Assembly: GCF_024758505.1 (NCBI RefSeq)
Contig: NZ_CP077970.1
Span: 9,365,273 to 9,429,272 of the forward strand
Length of the DNA: 64,000 bases
From: Bradyrhizobium arachidis
GTDB lineage: Bacteria; Pseudomonadota; Alphaproteobacteria; Rhizobiales; Xanthobacteraceae
Direction: 5' to 3'
Positions within the stretch are counted from its first letter, which is position 1; every line of letters starts with the position of its first letter. The notes beneath the pieces were generated by a model. The model was not told where the DNA came from. It worked only from the letters and a program-made list of their open reading frames with translations, and searched no databases. This document shows, one piece after another, positions 20,463 to 29,372 of this stretch. Position numbers and translations under genes: made by a program.

Positions 20463-21511
20463 ATGGCGAAATCGTCACCCCCTAGGAATTTCGACGTCGC
20501 GCATTCCTATGCCGTGCGGCTGATGCAGCATCTCGTCGTTCCGACCTTCGTGATCGATCCGAAGCGCCGTGTGGTGATCTGGAACCGCGCTTGCGAACGC
20601 CTGACCGGCGTTGCGGCCTCCGAGGTGATCGGCACCACCAAACACTGGCAAGCTTTTTACGAGACCAAGCGCCCTTGCCTCGCTGATCTCGTCGCGCTCG
20701 ATCTGCCCGAGCAGCTCCCGGAACTCTATTCCGAGTATGCCGCGCGCGGCCACAACGGCCTCGGCTTCAGCGCTGAAAACTGGTGCGTGATGCCAAAGCT
20801 CGGCAACCAGCTCTATCTCGCCATCGACGCCGGCCCGATCCACGACGAGGCCGGCAATCTGATCGCCGTGGTCGAGACCTTGCGTGACCTGACCGATCAG
20901 AAGCGCGCCGAGATGGCGCTGAAGGAGCTCGCCACCAAGGACGGACTGACCGGCCTCTCCAACCGCCGCTCCTTCGACCAGATGCTGATGTCGGAATGGT
21001 CGCGCGCCCAGCGCACGCAACAGCCGCTGTCCCTGCTGTTCCTCGACGTCGACCATTTCAAGCTGTTCAAAACCGCCACGGCCACCAGACCGGCGACGAG
21101 TGCCTGCGCGCGGTCGCCGCCGTCGTCAGCCGGCACGCCTGGCGCCCGCTCGACCTCGCGACCCGCTACGGCGGCGAGGAGTTTGCGCTGATCATGCCGG
21201 AGATGAGCGGCGCTGACGCCTGCGCGGTCGCCGAAGCGATCCGCAACGTCGTCCTGGACCTGCGGATCGCCCACGGTGCCGAGGGTGCCGGCGAGCACGT
21301 CACGCTCAGCGTCGGCGTTGCGAGCCACATTCCGGGAGAAGCCGACGATCGGCCCGACCGCCTGCTGGGATCGGCCGACCAGGCGCTCTACGCAGCAAAG
21401 CGCCTCGGCCGCAACCGGGTGATCTCGGCCGAACAGATGCTGGCCGAGTTCGCCCGGCTCGATCGCGGCGGTTTGCAGGTTCCGGGCTCCGCGTCGCGCA
21501 AATCGGCTTGA
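20463..21511 (+). pseudogene. PAS-GGDEF diguanylate cyclase interrupted by a -1 frameshift
   Basis: The first frame (20463 to about 21068) encodes a PAS domain and the start of a GGDEF domain up to [11 protein letters not shown]. The second frame continues from about 21072 with [29 protein letters not shown] and the family C-terminus to 21511. The join lies at a run of four A (21069-21072). One extra A would give [13 protein letters not shown] and restore a normal ~350-residue protein. Left as is, the product ends at 21191 without its GGEEF site. Either a recent natural mutation or a base-call error explains this. The rest of the second half is well preserved, which suggests a very recent event. 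Confidence 0.85.
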
Positions 21512-21525
21512 TTTCAGGGCCTCTA

Positions 21526-21583
21526 TTGGTTTGACGCGTTTTCTTGACGCGAACCGGTGTCCACTTCGCTTGAAAACGCTATG
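21526..21583. repeat. Dispersed repeat (type 3), copy 1
   Basis: This stretch contains TTGACGCGAACCGGTGTCC and CACTTCGCTTGAAAACGCT. Its reverse complement matches 34602-34658 with only a few differences. It lies just before the tRNA-Arg promoter region. It is a short non-coding dispersed repeat of unknown role. Confidence 0.8.
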
Positions 21584-21596
21584 CACGCGGCGGAGG

Positions 21597-21625
21597 TTGC
21601 CGACCGCTCGCCAATCGGCTAAATG
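21597..21625 (+). promoter_or_regulatory. Weak sigma70-type promoter for tRNA-Arg
   Basis: TTGCCG and TAAATG are separated by 17 bases, ending 10 bases before the tRNA 5' end. The hexamers match the consensus only partly, but spacing and position fit. Confidence 0.4.
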
Positions 21626-21635
21626 AGGCCTCGCT

Positions 21636-21712
21636 GCACCCGTAGCTCAGCTGGATAGAGCGTTGCCCTCCGAAGGCAAAGGTCACACGTTCGAATCGTG
21701 TCGGGTGCGCCA
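21636..21712 (+). tRNA. tRNA-Arg (anticodon CCG)
   Basis: A complete cloverleaf. The acceptor GCACCCG pairs with CGGGTGC, the D arm is GCTC...GAGC, the anticodon stem TTGCC/GGCAA encloses CTCCGAA (anticodon CCG, reading CGG), and the T arm ACACG-TTCGAAT-CGTGT is followed by an encoded GCCA. The 3' half is repeated imperfectly at 25016-25066, so the gene has probably served as an integration site. An M48 peptidase gene starts 12 bases after the CCA. Confidence 0.96.
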
Positions 21713-21723
21713 CTCCGGTACCG

Positions 21724-23616
21724 ATGCGGATCTCATTTCCACCGCCTACTCTTGAAGAGGTCCGCCGCCTCGAGGCGGCGGCAGCAAGTCGCCCGCGGCT
21801 CTACCGCATGCAACTGACGCTGCTCGTGCTTGCCGGCGATGCCACTCTGACATGCATTCGCGTGTTTCCATTCGCCGCGCCGATCCTGTTTGGCGCGCTG
21901 CTCGCCAACAACACGTTCATCGGCACCCTTGCCGCCTTCATTGTCATCCTGTTGATCTGGCTGATGCGACCCAGCTACCGCTACGGTGGCACGAGCATCG
22001 GGCGAAATGACGCCCCCCAGCTGTACGCCGCCGTCGACGACCTGAAGAAAACGCTCGATGTCGACCCACGAATCGACGTGCGACTGGACGATGAGGTCAA
22101 TGCCGGCGCGCGCGAGGCGCGTGGACTGTTCGGCATCATCGGCAATCGCCGTGTGCTGACGCTCGGCGTGCCGCTCCTCGCGCTGCTCGGCAAAGATGAA
22201 GTACGCGCCGTCATCGCTCACGAAATGGGCCATTTCTCTCGCCGACACGGACGGCTCGGTCACTGGCTCTACCAAGCTCACCTCGGCTGGCTCGCGCACG
22301 CCGAGCAGATTGATAGCGAAAGCAGCATGCTCGACCGCGCCGGTGCCAGCTTTGCCGAGCGTTTCGCTCCCGTTCTCAACCGCCGCGCGCTGGTATGGTC
22401 GCGCCGTTGCGAGTACGAGGCAGACGCAGACGCAGACGCGGCTCGCGCGGTAGGCGGCGAGCATCTGGTGAGCGCGCTGGCGCGGCTCGACGCGTTCAGT
22501 AGCTGGAGCAACAAGGAGCTTCCTCGCATCGTATTGGGATGGCAATGCAGCGAGCCGACCCCACCGGACAACTGCCTGGAGCGCATGATCAACGCCTTCG
22601 AGGGAACGTCGCCCGATCCCGGCACCGCGATCGACGCCAACGAGGCCTCGCACTCCCTCGATTGGCTCGACACGCATCCGACATTGGTCAAGCGGGCCGC
22701 AGCGCTCGGCCTGCAGCCGACCATCGCACCGCGCGAGGGTCCGGGCGGTTCGGCGCTCTTCGGTGACCGATGGTCGACCGTCGCTACGGAATATAACAAT
22801 CGCTGGCGGGAGGCGAAAGCCGTCGAGTGGTCGGCTGCCCACACCAGGTACAGGCTGATTGAGGCGCCATTGCTAGCAGCCGAACCCGAAGCCGTTGCGA
22901 GCTGGCCGCTCACCCGGCAGCTTGAGCGCGCGAGAGCTTTGCGCAGGCTCGAGCCGAAACGCGGACTGGCCGAACTCGCGGCGCTGCACGCAGCGACACC
23001 TGACCACCGCAACATCGCTTTTGCGTACGCCGCGGCGCGACTTGCCGAAGACGATGGAAGCGCCGTCGAAGCCATGCGCATGATTGCCAAAGAGGACGCA
23101 AGCTGGCGCGCGGCGGCCTATGCCCGTCTCATGCGCCACTTTGAACGCATCGGCGATCGCGCGAGCGCTCATCGTTGGGCCCGGCTCCTGGAACGCGCCG
23201 GCGAGTCAGAAATGCGCGCTTATGAGCTGGTCTGCGGCGGCCTTGTCTCGGGCGAGCATTCTCCGACAACACGCACGGCGCCGCTGATCGAGGTCCTGCG
23301 CGCGGGCCTCGCCGCTGAACCGGCCGTAGCCAAGGCATTTCTCGTGGAGAGTCAGGCGCCGCTGGTCGTGGCCGAAAAGGCCGCCGGCGCGTCTCTGCGC
23401 GCGGATGCGCTGATCCTGATCGCAGATCCCTTCGATGCCATGCAGAAGCCCTACGACGTCGACGCCATCAAGACCCGCCACCAGCAGGTGCTGAGCGACC
23501 TTACCGAGGCCAACACCTTGGCGGTCGTGATCTCATTTTACACGACGGAACCCCTGCCATCGGCCCTGCACGATACGCTTGAGCAGCACCCGACCAGCTG
23601 CATCTACATCCGCTGA
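21724..23616 (+). CDS. M48-family zinc metallopeptidase
   Basis: 630 residues. One or two hydrophobic helices lie at about 35-80, then the zinc site HEMGH (~166-170, context [14 protein letters not shown]) and a downstream Glu ligand candidate in [18 protein letters not shown]. This layout matches HtpX/Ste24-like M48 peptidases. The C-terminal half (about 380-630) is an Ala-rich helical region that looks like TPR-type repeats. M48 members act at the membrane on misfolded or membrane proteins. The gene begins directly behind the tRNA and belongs to the tRNA-flanked segment, so it may be acquired. Substrate unknown. Confidence 0.88.
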   Translation: MRISFPPPTLEEVRRLEAAAASRPRLYRMQLTLLVLAGDATLTCIRVFPFAAPILFGALLANNTFIGTLAAFIVILLIWLMRPSYRYGGTSIGRNDAPQLYAAVDDLKKTLDVDPRIDVRLDDEVNAGAREARGLFGIIGNRRVLTLGVPLLALLGKDEVRAVIAHEMGHFSRRHGRLGHWLYQAHLGWLAHAEQIDSESSMLDRAGASFAERFAPVLNRRALVWSRRCEYEADADADAARAVGGEHLVSALARLDAFSSWSNKELPRIVLGWQCSEPTPPDNCLERMINAFEGTSPDPGTAIDANEASHSLDWLDTHPTLVKRAAALGLQPTIAPREGPGGSALFGDRWSTVATEYNNRWREAKAVEWSAAHTRYRLIEAPLLAAEPEAVASWPLTRQLERARALRRLEPKRGLAELAALHAATPDHRNIAFAYAAARLAEDDGSAVEAMRMIAKEDASWRAAAYARLMRHFERIGDRASAHRWARLLERAGESEMRAYELVCGGLVSGEHSPTTRTAPLIEVLRAGLAAEPAVAKAFLVESQAPLVVAEKAAGASLRADALILIADPFDAMQKPYDVDAIKTRHQQVLSDLTEANTLAVVISFYTTEPLPSALHDTLEQHPTSCIYIR

Positions 23617-23671
23617 TCGGCTCCCACCGCCTTTCATTCGCGAAATCCGGGCCGACGCCTGGGCGTGAATC

Positions 23672-23780
23672 TAGTAGTCACCCCACCGCATATTCCGGTG
23701 AAACCTCAGCTGAGCTTGCTCAGGAGGCGTGGTCTCCTTGTCAGGGACGCCCCATTTCGGCGCCCCGCAAGCAGAGGAGC
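23672..23780 (+). repeat. Structured leader repeat, orphan copy A
   Basis: This copy shares three blocks in order with the leader of the collagen-like gene at 40283-40419: TAGTCACCC, the 25-base block at 23692-23716 that begins ATTCCGGTGAAACC and includes the palindrome CTCAGCTGAG, and GCGCCCCGCAAGCAG before a purine-rich GAGGAG. Between them is a possible hairpin GGCGT/ACGCC. No gene homologous to the collagen-like one follows; the DUF1963 gene ends here on the other strand. The origin of the copy is unknown. Confidence 0.75.
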
Positions 23781-23814
23781 CTCGAACGCATGGTACGAAG
23801 CGGACGAGACTCCC

Positions 23815-24774
23815 TCACGTCTGACTGTAGACGGCGCGCACACTGGAAAAGTCGCGCGCGGCGAGATGCTCGCGCGCGATGAGGAAGTAGACCGTACCTT
23901 CGACCAGCGAATTTTGTGCGAGGTCGCCGAGATCGAGCTGCAACAGCAGTTGCCAGTCAGCTGGTCCATTCGGTTCGACGCCGAACCGCGGGTCGTCCTG
24001 CTCCGGCTCCGGCGTTCCCATCAGCCGATGGCGACGCTGGCCGGCGTCCTCGCGCCCCGTCATGCCATCTTCGCCGCGCAACAGCTGGTGGTAACAGCAG
24101 TGGAAATCGAAATCCTCAGCACGCATCGACAGCAAGGGATCATCGAGCATTTCGCGCGCGCCGCAGAACGGCAAGTGCAGGATGGGCTGCAGACGCATGG
24201 GGCGGGACGGATAGATGTATGGCTTCTTGTACTTTCCGGTGAGATCGTAGGCCCGTTCCAGCTCTTCCAGCACAGGAGGAATAGCCGCCTGGGCGAGTTC
24301 GTCACGCGGCGTCTCATCCCACAGCACGCGCGCGAATTCAGGTTCGGAGGACGTCAACCCGCCGACGCCATCCCAGAAGAACAGCAGCCGACCCGACGCC
24401 GGCAACCCCAGCTCCGCCGCAACCGGCCCGGCTTCGGCAAGCTCGATCTGCGCGAGGAATTCGTAAGGCAGCGCCCGTTCGATGTGGCGGAGAATCCAGC
24501 TCTGATTGCCGACGAGGTCCTGGGCGCGGGCCGCCAGATCGGCGGGCACGGGCCGTATCGGCCAATCCACGTCCGGCGGCAAGGCCGGTGCACCGCCGAA
24601 GCGTGTGCCGGTTTCTCTCTCCGGTAGCCCGTCTCCGGGAGCGATCCAGAGCTGTGGCGCAAGATGGCTCAGGATCTGCTCGATCTCGACCGTGGTGAGA
24701 GGGCTTTCCAACGCCTCTGGATCGGTCAAAACCTCGACCAGTTGCTGTCTTGCGTCTGTCAAAGAACTGAACAT
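23815..24774 (-). CDS. DUF1963 (YwqG-like) protein
   Basis: 319 residues from an ATG with AAAGGA 9-10 bases upstream; an in-frame start at 24987 is weaker and would reach towards the tRNA fragment. The pattern TRFGGAPALPPDVDWP followed by LAQIELAEAGPVAAELGLPASGRLLFFWD is the hallmark of DUF1963/YwqG proteins, a beta-rich family of unknown biochemical role that often occurs in polymorphic or immunity-like contexts. It is cytosolic, with no signal peptide. It lies tail to tail with the M48 peptidase inside the tRNA-flanked segment. Confidence 0.85.
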   Translation of the reverse strand: MFSSLTDARQQLVEVLTDPEALESPLTTVEIEQILSHLAPQLWIAPGDGLPERETGTRFGGAPALPPDVDWPIRPVPADLAARAQDLVGNQSWILRHIERALPYEFLAQIELAEAGPVAAELGLPASGRLLFFWDGVGGLTSSEPEFARVLWDETPRDELAQAAIPPVLEELERAYDLTGKYKKPYIYPSRPMRLQPILHLPFCGAREMLDDPLLSMRAEDFDFHCCYHQLLRGEDGMTGREDAGQRRHRLMGTPEPEQDDPRFGVEPNGPADWQLLLQLDLGDLAQNSLVEGTVYFLIAREHLAARDFSSVRAVYSQT

Positions 24775-25152
24775 CTGCTGTCGACGTCCTTTCAGCTGTG
24801 ACCGACCCGTGCCGAGCGGCGCGAAGCTGGCCGTTGGTCTAGAGTCACGGAATGAATCCGAAAACGCGAGGATCGTGCCAATCTTGGTGGCACGGGAGCG
24901 CCGCCAGGTTCGAACGCGAGTGTCGCAAGATCGCAGCCCGTCGGCGCGCCAGCCGTGGCGCGCCAAAGGCTTGCTTTGTTTTGGCAAATTACGCCGATCC
25001 CGGGATTGGGCGCGAGTTGCCCTTCGAAGGCAAAGGTCACACGTTCGAATCGTGCCGGATGCACCGGTTTTTCTTTATTCTACAAAGCGATGCGCGCGAT
25101 GCAGGTTGAGACCGGTTGTACATTGGGCGGCATCGTAGAACGAAGCTGCATC
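24775..25152. other. Gene-poor stretch holding a tRNA fragment
   Basis: Apart from the tRNA-Arg 3'-half copy at 25016-25066, no gene or RNA could be supported. Short frames exist but have no ribosome site or family features. Confidence 0.6.
25016..25066 (+). repeat. Imperfect copy of the tRNA-Arg 3' half (candidate att site)
   Basis: 51 bases align with 21662-21712 of tRNA-Arg with five differences; a 30-base core (25025-25054) is identical. One change is in the anticodon (TTCG for TCCG) and three alter the acceptor end. The 5' half of a tRNA is absent. This is the expected footprint of integration into a tRNA 3' end. No integrase gene lies between the copies. Confidence 0.8.
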
Positions 25153-26130
25153 TCAGTTCGATGAGCCGATCCCGATTTGTTTCGCAACCGGTCGCCAGAC
25201 CTGCTGCTCGCTGCGTAAGAACATGGCGGTGTCGTCGAGCGACATCGGGCGGACCATGGTGCCCATGGACTGCAACTTTTCCTTCACAGCGGGAGAGTTC
25301 AGCGTGTCGTTCAAATCGTGATTGACCTTTTCCACGATGTCGTGCGGCGTACCCCGCGGGGCAAGCAGCGCAAACCAGCCGGTCGCGGTAAAGCCGGGCA
25401 GCATCTCTGCAACCGTTGGAATCTCCGGAAACTCCGGCAACCGCCGCGACGACGTCACAGCGAGCGGTCTTAGCGAGCCATTCTGGATCGCCCCTAGCAG
25501 GGTGCCGAGCCCCTCAACGATGACGGATATCCGGCCACCCATCAAATCCTGCAATCCGGCTGACGCTCCCGGATAGGGTATGTAGGTCAGGTCGGCTCCA
25601 CTCTGGATCCGAAAGCGTTCGGCGGTCAGGTGCGGCAAAGTACCTCGCGCGTTGGCCGCGAAGTTCAAGGTGCCTGGTCTCGCCTTCGAGAACTCGACCA
25701 GCTCAGCAAGCGAGCTGACATTCAGCTCAGGCGAGACCGCAATCACGAAAGGCAGCTCCGCCACCAAACCGACCGGAACGAAGTCGTTCAGCATGTCGAT
25801 CTTCAGGTTCGGAAACATTTCAGGCATGACGATGAAGGCAGCGCCGGTTGGAAGGTAGAGCGTGTAGCCGTCCGCCTGCGCCTGCACGGCCTGTTTTGCC
25901 GCATTACTCCCGGCAGCGCCCGTCGCGTTGAGAACGACGATCTGTTGCTTCCATTTTCGACCCAGTTCGTCAAAGACGACGCGGGCGACGACGTCTGGTC
26001 CGCTCGCCGCCGCTCCTTGTGTGATCAACTTTACCGGCGCCCGTGGGTAATTCGGCGCCTGAGCAGACGCTGACGTCGCGATCGCTAGTAAGACTACAAT
26101 GCGAACAATATCGCGGATTCGAACGATCAC
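25153..26130 (-). CDS. Tripartite tricarboxylate (Bug/TctC) substrate-binding protein
   Basis: 325 residues from a GTG start with GGGAGGT 6 bases before it. A signal peptide (RIVVLLAIATSASAQA) is followed by APNYPRAPVKLITQGAAASGPDVVARVV, the usual Bug-family opening. Periplasmic binding of a carboxylic acid is expected. No TctA/TctB membrane genes lie nearby. It is the last gene of the minus-strand aromatic cluster, so it may capture the aromatic acid or an intermediate and pass it to membrane components encoded elsewhere. Confidence 0.9.
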   Translation of the reverse strand: MIVRIRDIVRIVVLLAIATSASAQAPNYPRAPVKLITQGAAASGPDVVARVVFDELGRKWKQQIVVLNATGAAGSNAAKQAVQAQADGYTLYLPTGAAFIVMPEMFPNLKIDMLNDFVPVGLVAELPFVIAVSPELNVSSLAELVEFSKARPGTLNFAANARGTLPHLTAERFRIQSGADLTYIPYPGASAGLQDLMGGRISVIVEGLGTLLGAIQNGSLRPLAVTSSRRLPEFPEIPTVAEMLPGFTATGWFALLAPRGTPHDIVEKVNHDLNDTLNSPAVKEKLQSMGTMVRPMSLDDTAMFLRSEQQVWRPVAKQIGIGSSN

Positions 26131-26209
26131 CTTGCACCTCCCAAACCTTCGCGCGCGAAGTTCATCGGCCTCGCTTCTCGACCCCACGATTAAGCACAAG
26201 CGGGACGCA

Positions 26210-26986
26210 CTACGTCCTGCGCTCCCTGGCTTGCGCCTTCCAGAGGTCCCAGGGTCGATGAGATTGCGCTTCGACGTTGGCGACGCAGCTCTTCGCTTCG
26301 GCCGCGGTCAAATACGTCACCTCCCCGAGCTTCGTGGCTTCGATCTGATAGCGTGCGTTGATTTCGGCATAGACTGCACGGTAGACGACCTGCCGCAGCG
26401 ATTGCCCGACCACCGTCGACCCGTGTCCGCGCATGAGCACGATGTCGCTTGCGTGAAAGCACTGCGCCAATGCGCGCCCCAGCCGATTGTCGCTGATCAG
26501 AAGATCCGTACCCGGTCCCGCGACATCCCGGATTTCGAAGACCGGCGCACACTCGCCGATGAAGCCTGCCATATGAAATATGGCGCGGAGAGGTATGTTC
26601 TTGACGACTGACAGAGGCACTATCGAATGCGAATGGCTATGGACGATCGCCTGGACGTCGGGAAACTCCCGATAGATTTCGCTATGTATGAAGCGCTCGA
26701 GGTACACTTTCCTCCCGTTCGCGTCGACCGGATCGCCGTCGAGCGTGAACTCGATGATATCGGAGGCCGTTACGTTTCCCGGAGCCATGTTGCGCGCCAG
26801 GAAGAAGCGATCCGGCTGCATGTCATGACGGACGCTGACATGACCGAATGCATCCACGACCCCCTGATCGAAAAGGATGTGGTTCGCGCTGATCAGATCC
26901 TCGATGAGCGCCGGGCCCGGCCTCCGGCTCTCCGCTGCGGCGTCTGGAACGTCGACGCCGACGTGACCGTTAGTCGAATTGCACAT
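26210..26986 (-). CDS. Class II aldolase/adducin-family protein
   Basis: 258 residues from an ATG with GGGAGG 6 bases upstream. Zinc ligands are visible as HSHSHS (~110) and in MRGHGSTVVG, and GHVSVRHD is near the N-terminus. The family includes fuculose-phosphate aldolase relatives and decarboxylases. In aromatic clusters such proteins can cleave oxo-acids to pyruvate and a second product, or decarboxylate ring acids. It sits 40 bases downstream of the FAH-family gene, so it is likely co-transcribed. The exact reaction is not deducible. Confidence 0.88.
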   Translation of the reverse strand: MCNSTNGHVGVDVPDAAAESRRPGPALIEDLISANHILFDQGVVDAFGHVSVRHDMQPDRFFLARNMAPGNVTASDIIEFTLDGDPVDANGRKVYLERFIHSEIYREFPDVQAIVHSHSHSIVPLSVVKNIPLRAIFHMAGFIGECAPVFEIRDVAGPGTDLLISDNRLGRALAQCFHASDIVLMRGHGSTVVGQSLRQVVYRAVYAEINARYQIEATKLGEVTYLTAAEAKSCVANVEAQSHRPWDLWKAQARERRT

Positions 26987-27026
26987 GGTACCTCCCCTGC
27001 GAGCCGTGAGGCGGCGAGCGTTTCTC

Positions 27027-27875
27027 TCATCGAGTTTCAACTACGTGATCGCGAACACTGACTTGCATCTCGCCGATCATGTCGATCTGAGCGAGCAGCG
27101 TGTCGCCGCCCCTGATTGGACCAACGCCGGCTGGCGTACCGGTAAAGATCATGTCGCCCGGCCTTAGCCTGGCGAAAGCCGACGCATAGGCGATCAGGCC
27201 AGAAACGCTGGTTATCATGTCATCCAGGCGCGTGTGCTGCTTGATTTCACCATTCAGCTTGAGGGTCATCGAGAGCGAGCCCAGATCGGCAATGCTGGAG
27301 GCGGGCGTCATCCAGGGGCCAACGACCGTGTAGGAGTCGAGTGACTTGCGAAAGGAACGGTCCTCAGTCCCACGCACAGTGATGTCGAGGCCGATGGAAT
27401 AGCCGGCCACAATATCGAGCGCGCGAGACGACGGCACGTCGCTTGCCTCGGAGCCGATGATGACGACCAGCTCGACTTCATAGTCGGTCCGGCGGGACGG
27501 AAAGCGTCGAACAACCCCGTGAGAGGGGCCAACGAGCGAACCTGCGGCCTTGAGGAAAAGGCCGGCTTGATCGAGCGGAACGGGCTTCCGTCCGAAGGAC
27601 GCGACCGGATCGGCCTGCATCTCGGCCGCGTGAGCGCGATAATTGTCGGGCGCAGCGAATATCTTGCTCGGCATCCTTATCGGTGAATGCAAGCACACGT
27701 CACCTGCGGCAAGGCTTTTCAGCCGGCTCAGATCGCGGTCGGAGAAAGCAGCCGCCATCCCCGCCGCCGCAAGCACCGGCTCGCGCTCCGAGGGCTCGAC
27801 CATGTGCGTGATGTCGAAAACGCGACCGTCGCGCACGAAACCCAGGCGATCGTCGTCGAAGCGGCATAGATGCAT
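27027..27875 (-). CDS. Fumarylacetoacetate hydrolase-family protein
   Basis: 282 residues from ATG 27875; an in-frame GTG at 27881 is also possible. The FAH core is clear: YRAHAAEM, a metal-site Glu in VELVVIIGSEASDV, IVAGYSIGLDITVRG, and MIFTGTPAGVGPIRGGD. The family includes maleylpyruvate and fumarylpyruvate hydrolases, the step after ring cleavage of gentisate. With a gentisate dioxygenase in the same cluster, hydrolysis of maleylpyruvate or fumarylpyruvate is the best guess. Confidence 0.9.
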   Translation of the reverse strand: MHLCRFDDDRLGFVRDGRVFDITHMVEPSEREPVLAAAGMAAAFSDRDLSRLKSLAAGDVCLHSPIRMPSKIFAAPDNYRAHAAEMQADPVASFGRKPVPLDQAGLFLKAAGSLVGPSHGVVRRFPSRRTDYEVELVVIIGSEASDVPSSRALDIVAGYSIGLDITVRGTEDRSFRKSLDSYTVVGPWMTPASSIADLGSLSMTLKLNGEIKQHTRLDDMITSVSGLIAYASAFARLRPGDMIFTGTPAGVGPIRGGDTLLAQIDMIGEMQVSVRDHVVETR

Positions 27876-27915
27876 TGACACTACTCAGCACCGGGTCAGG
27901 AGGTCGGCGGCAACG

Positions 27916-29163
27916 TCAGACCGATGGTTGCAAATCGCCAACGGGAAATGCTTCTACCCTTCGGTAGCGTTCCTGCCATTCGACCAGCTCGGCCATGGAT
28001 ATGACGTCTTCGATGCGCCTGAATGGCTTGCCACCGGTACGCTCGTCCACGACGCGAAGAATGGCGTCGGGCCAGATCGTCCGGTTGGCGAGGACCACCT
28101 CGGATGTCGGCGGATGACGCAGCGCCTCATATTGCTTCAGCGCGAGCGGCCCATCGTTCAAACGCGCGAGCAGTTGAGCCAGCGTTACGGCGTCCAGAAT
28201 CGCTTGAGCAGAACCATTGCTTCCGCGCGGCATCATGGGATGCGCCGCGTCACCCAGCAGGGTTGTTCGGCCCCGGGTCCAGAATGGCAGGGGATCCTGG
28301 TCCACCATGGGATATTCGTAGACCGAATCTGCACTTCGCAGCATTGCGGGAATATCAAGCCAGTCGAACGTCCAGCTTTCGAAATTCGCAATGAAGTCCT
28401 CGACGTTGCACTCGCGATTCCAGTCGCGCTGCCACGTCTCGGCTGGCCTCGCCAGCTCGATAACCCAGTTGACCAGTTGCTCTCCGCGAGAATCGATATT
28501 GTCGCGAATTGGATAGACAACAAGCTTGCCGCTCTCTTGCGTACCGACGTAAGCCATGGTCGCGCCGCTGAGAAAAGGCGGCATGCGCGTGACACCTCGA
28601 TAGAGCATCGTGCCCTGATATTTGGGAATGGCTTCCTTGGGGTGGTCCTGCCGCCGGAGCACCGAATGGACGCCGTCGCAGGCAATCACAAGCGCGCCCT
28701 GGACTTTGACAGTCCGGCCCTGCGAGGTTTCGCAATGAACGGTCACGCCGTTGCCGTCCTGTTCGACAGCCATACACTTGTGATCGACTTCGACCTTGTG
28801 CTGCCCGCAGCGCTCCTGCACCGCTGCAAGCAGCGCCCCGTGCAAATCGCCGCGATGGATCGAGATCTGCGGGCAATCGTTGTTCGCAAACCGACCGCGA
28901 GGCTCACTGTAGACATGCTGGCCATGGCGCGTGAAAAAACAATACTCGCGGGTTACGACGCCCTTGGCGAGCAGGCTGGGCTGCAGCTCAAGATCAGTCA
29001 AAGCTCTTACGGCATGTGGCAGAAGGTTCAGCCCGACGCCCAGTAGACGGATCTCCTTCGCCGCCTCGAGAAGGCGAAAGGGAACGCCGACACGATCCAG
29101 CGCCAGCGCCAGGGTCACCCCCCCGATGCCAGCGCCGACGATAATAACTTCCCTTGAATTCAT
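27916..29163 (-). CDS. FAD-dependent aromatic hydroxylase (salicylate/3-hydroxybenzoate hydroxylase-like)
   Basis: 415 residues. It has the dinucleotide motif VGAGIGG (about residue 8), a DG motif (ACDGVHSVLR) and the second FAD motif GDAAHPMMPRGSNG. This is the PHBH/salicylate hydroxylase group (class A), which uses NAD(P)H and O2. The start at 29163 follows AGGAGAAG; a longer frame to 29235 reaches into the promoter region of the divergent regulator. With gentisate dioxygenase nearby, it would supply gentisate, for example from 3-hydroxybenzoate. The substrate is inferred from context. Confidence 0.9.
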   Translation of the reverse strand: MNSREVIIVGAGIGGVTLALALDRVGVPFRLLEAAKEIRLLGVGLNLLPHAVRALTDLELQPSLLAKGVVTREYCFFTRHGQHVYSEPRGRFANNDCPQISIHRGDLHGALLAAVQERCGQHKVEVDHKCMAVEQDGNGVTVHCETSQGRTVKVQGALVIACDGVHSVLRRQDHPKEAIPKYQGTMLYRGVTRMPPFLSGATMAYVGTQESGKLVVYPIRDNIDSRGEQLVNWVIELARPAETWQRDWNRECNVEDFIANFESWTFDWLDIPAMLRSADSVYEYPMVDQDPLPFWTRGRTTLLGDAAHPMMPRGSNGSAQAILDAVTLAQLLARLNDGPLALKQYEALRHPPTSEVVLANRTIWPDAILRVVDERTGGKPFRRIEDVISMAELVEWQERYRRVEAFPVGDLQPSV

Positions 29164-29372
29164 ATCGAGGTCTTCTCCTGCGCGCACGACGGTCGGTTGG
29201 CTGCGAGTCCACTCTGGCCACACGCGCGCATCCACCGTTGCGGCGCAAAGATAGTTGGCCGCATCGCTTTCTCCCTATGCTTTGTGGTTTGCGAGCCTAG
29301 ACCTGTTCACAGGAGGGACAAGCCATTGTATTTAGACAGACTGTTTCATGGGCGGAACGAGGAGAGGAAGGA

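Noticed and set aside
17302..20478. Very long minus-strand open frame (about 1058 codons) opposite the GGDEF-EAL sensor gene
   Set aside because: It mirrors the real gene in GC-rich DNA; the composition is typical of antisense frames and no domain is visible.
21060..21080. Programmed -1 frameshift in the diguanylate cyclase gene
   Set aside because: AAAA alone is not a typical slippery heptamer and no downstream stimulatory structure stands out; a lost base is the simpler explanation.
21636..25066. A second functional tRNA gene at 24.99-25.07 kb
   Set aside because: Only the 3' half is present; no 5' acceptor or D arm precedes it.
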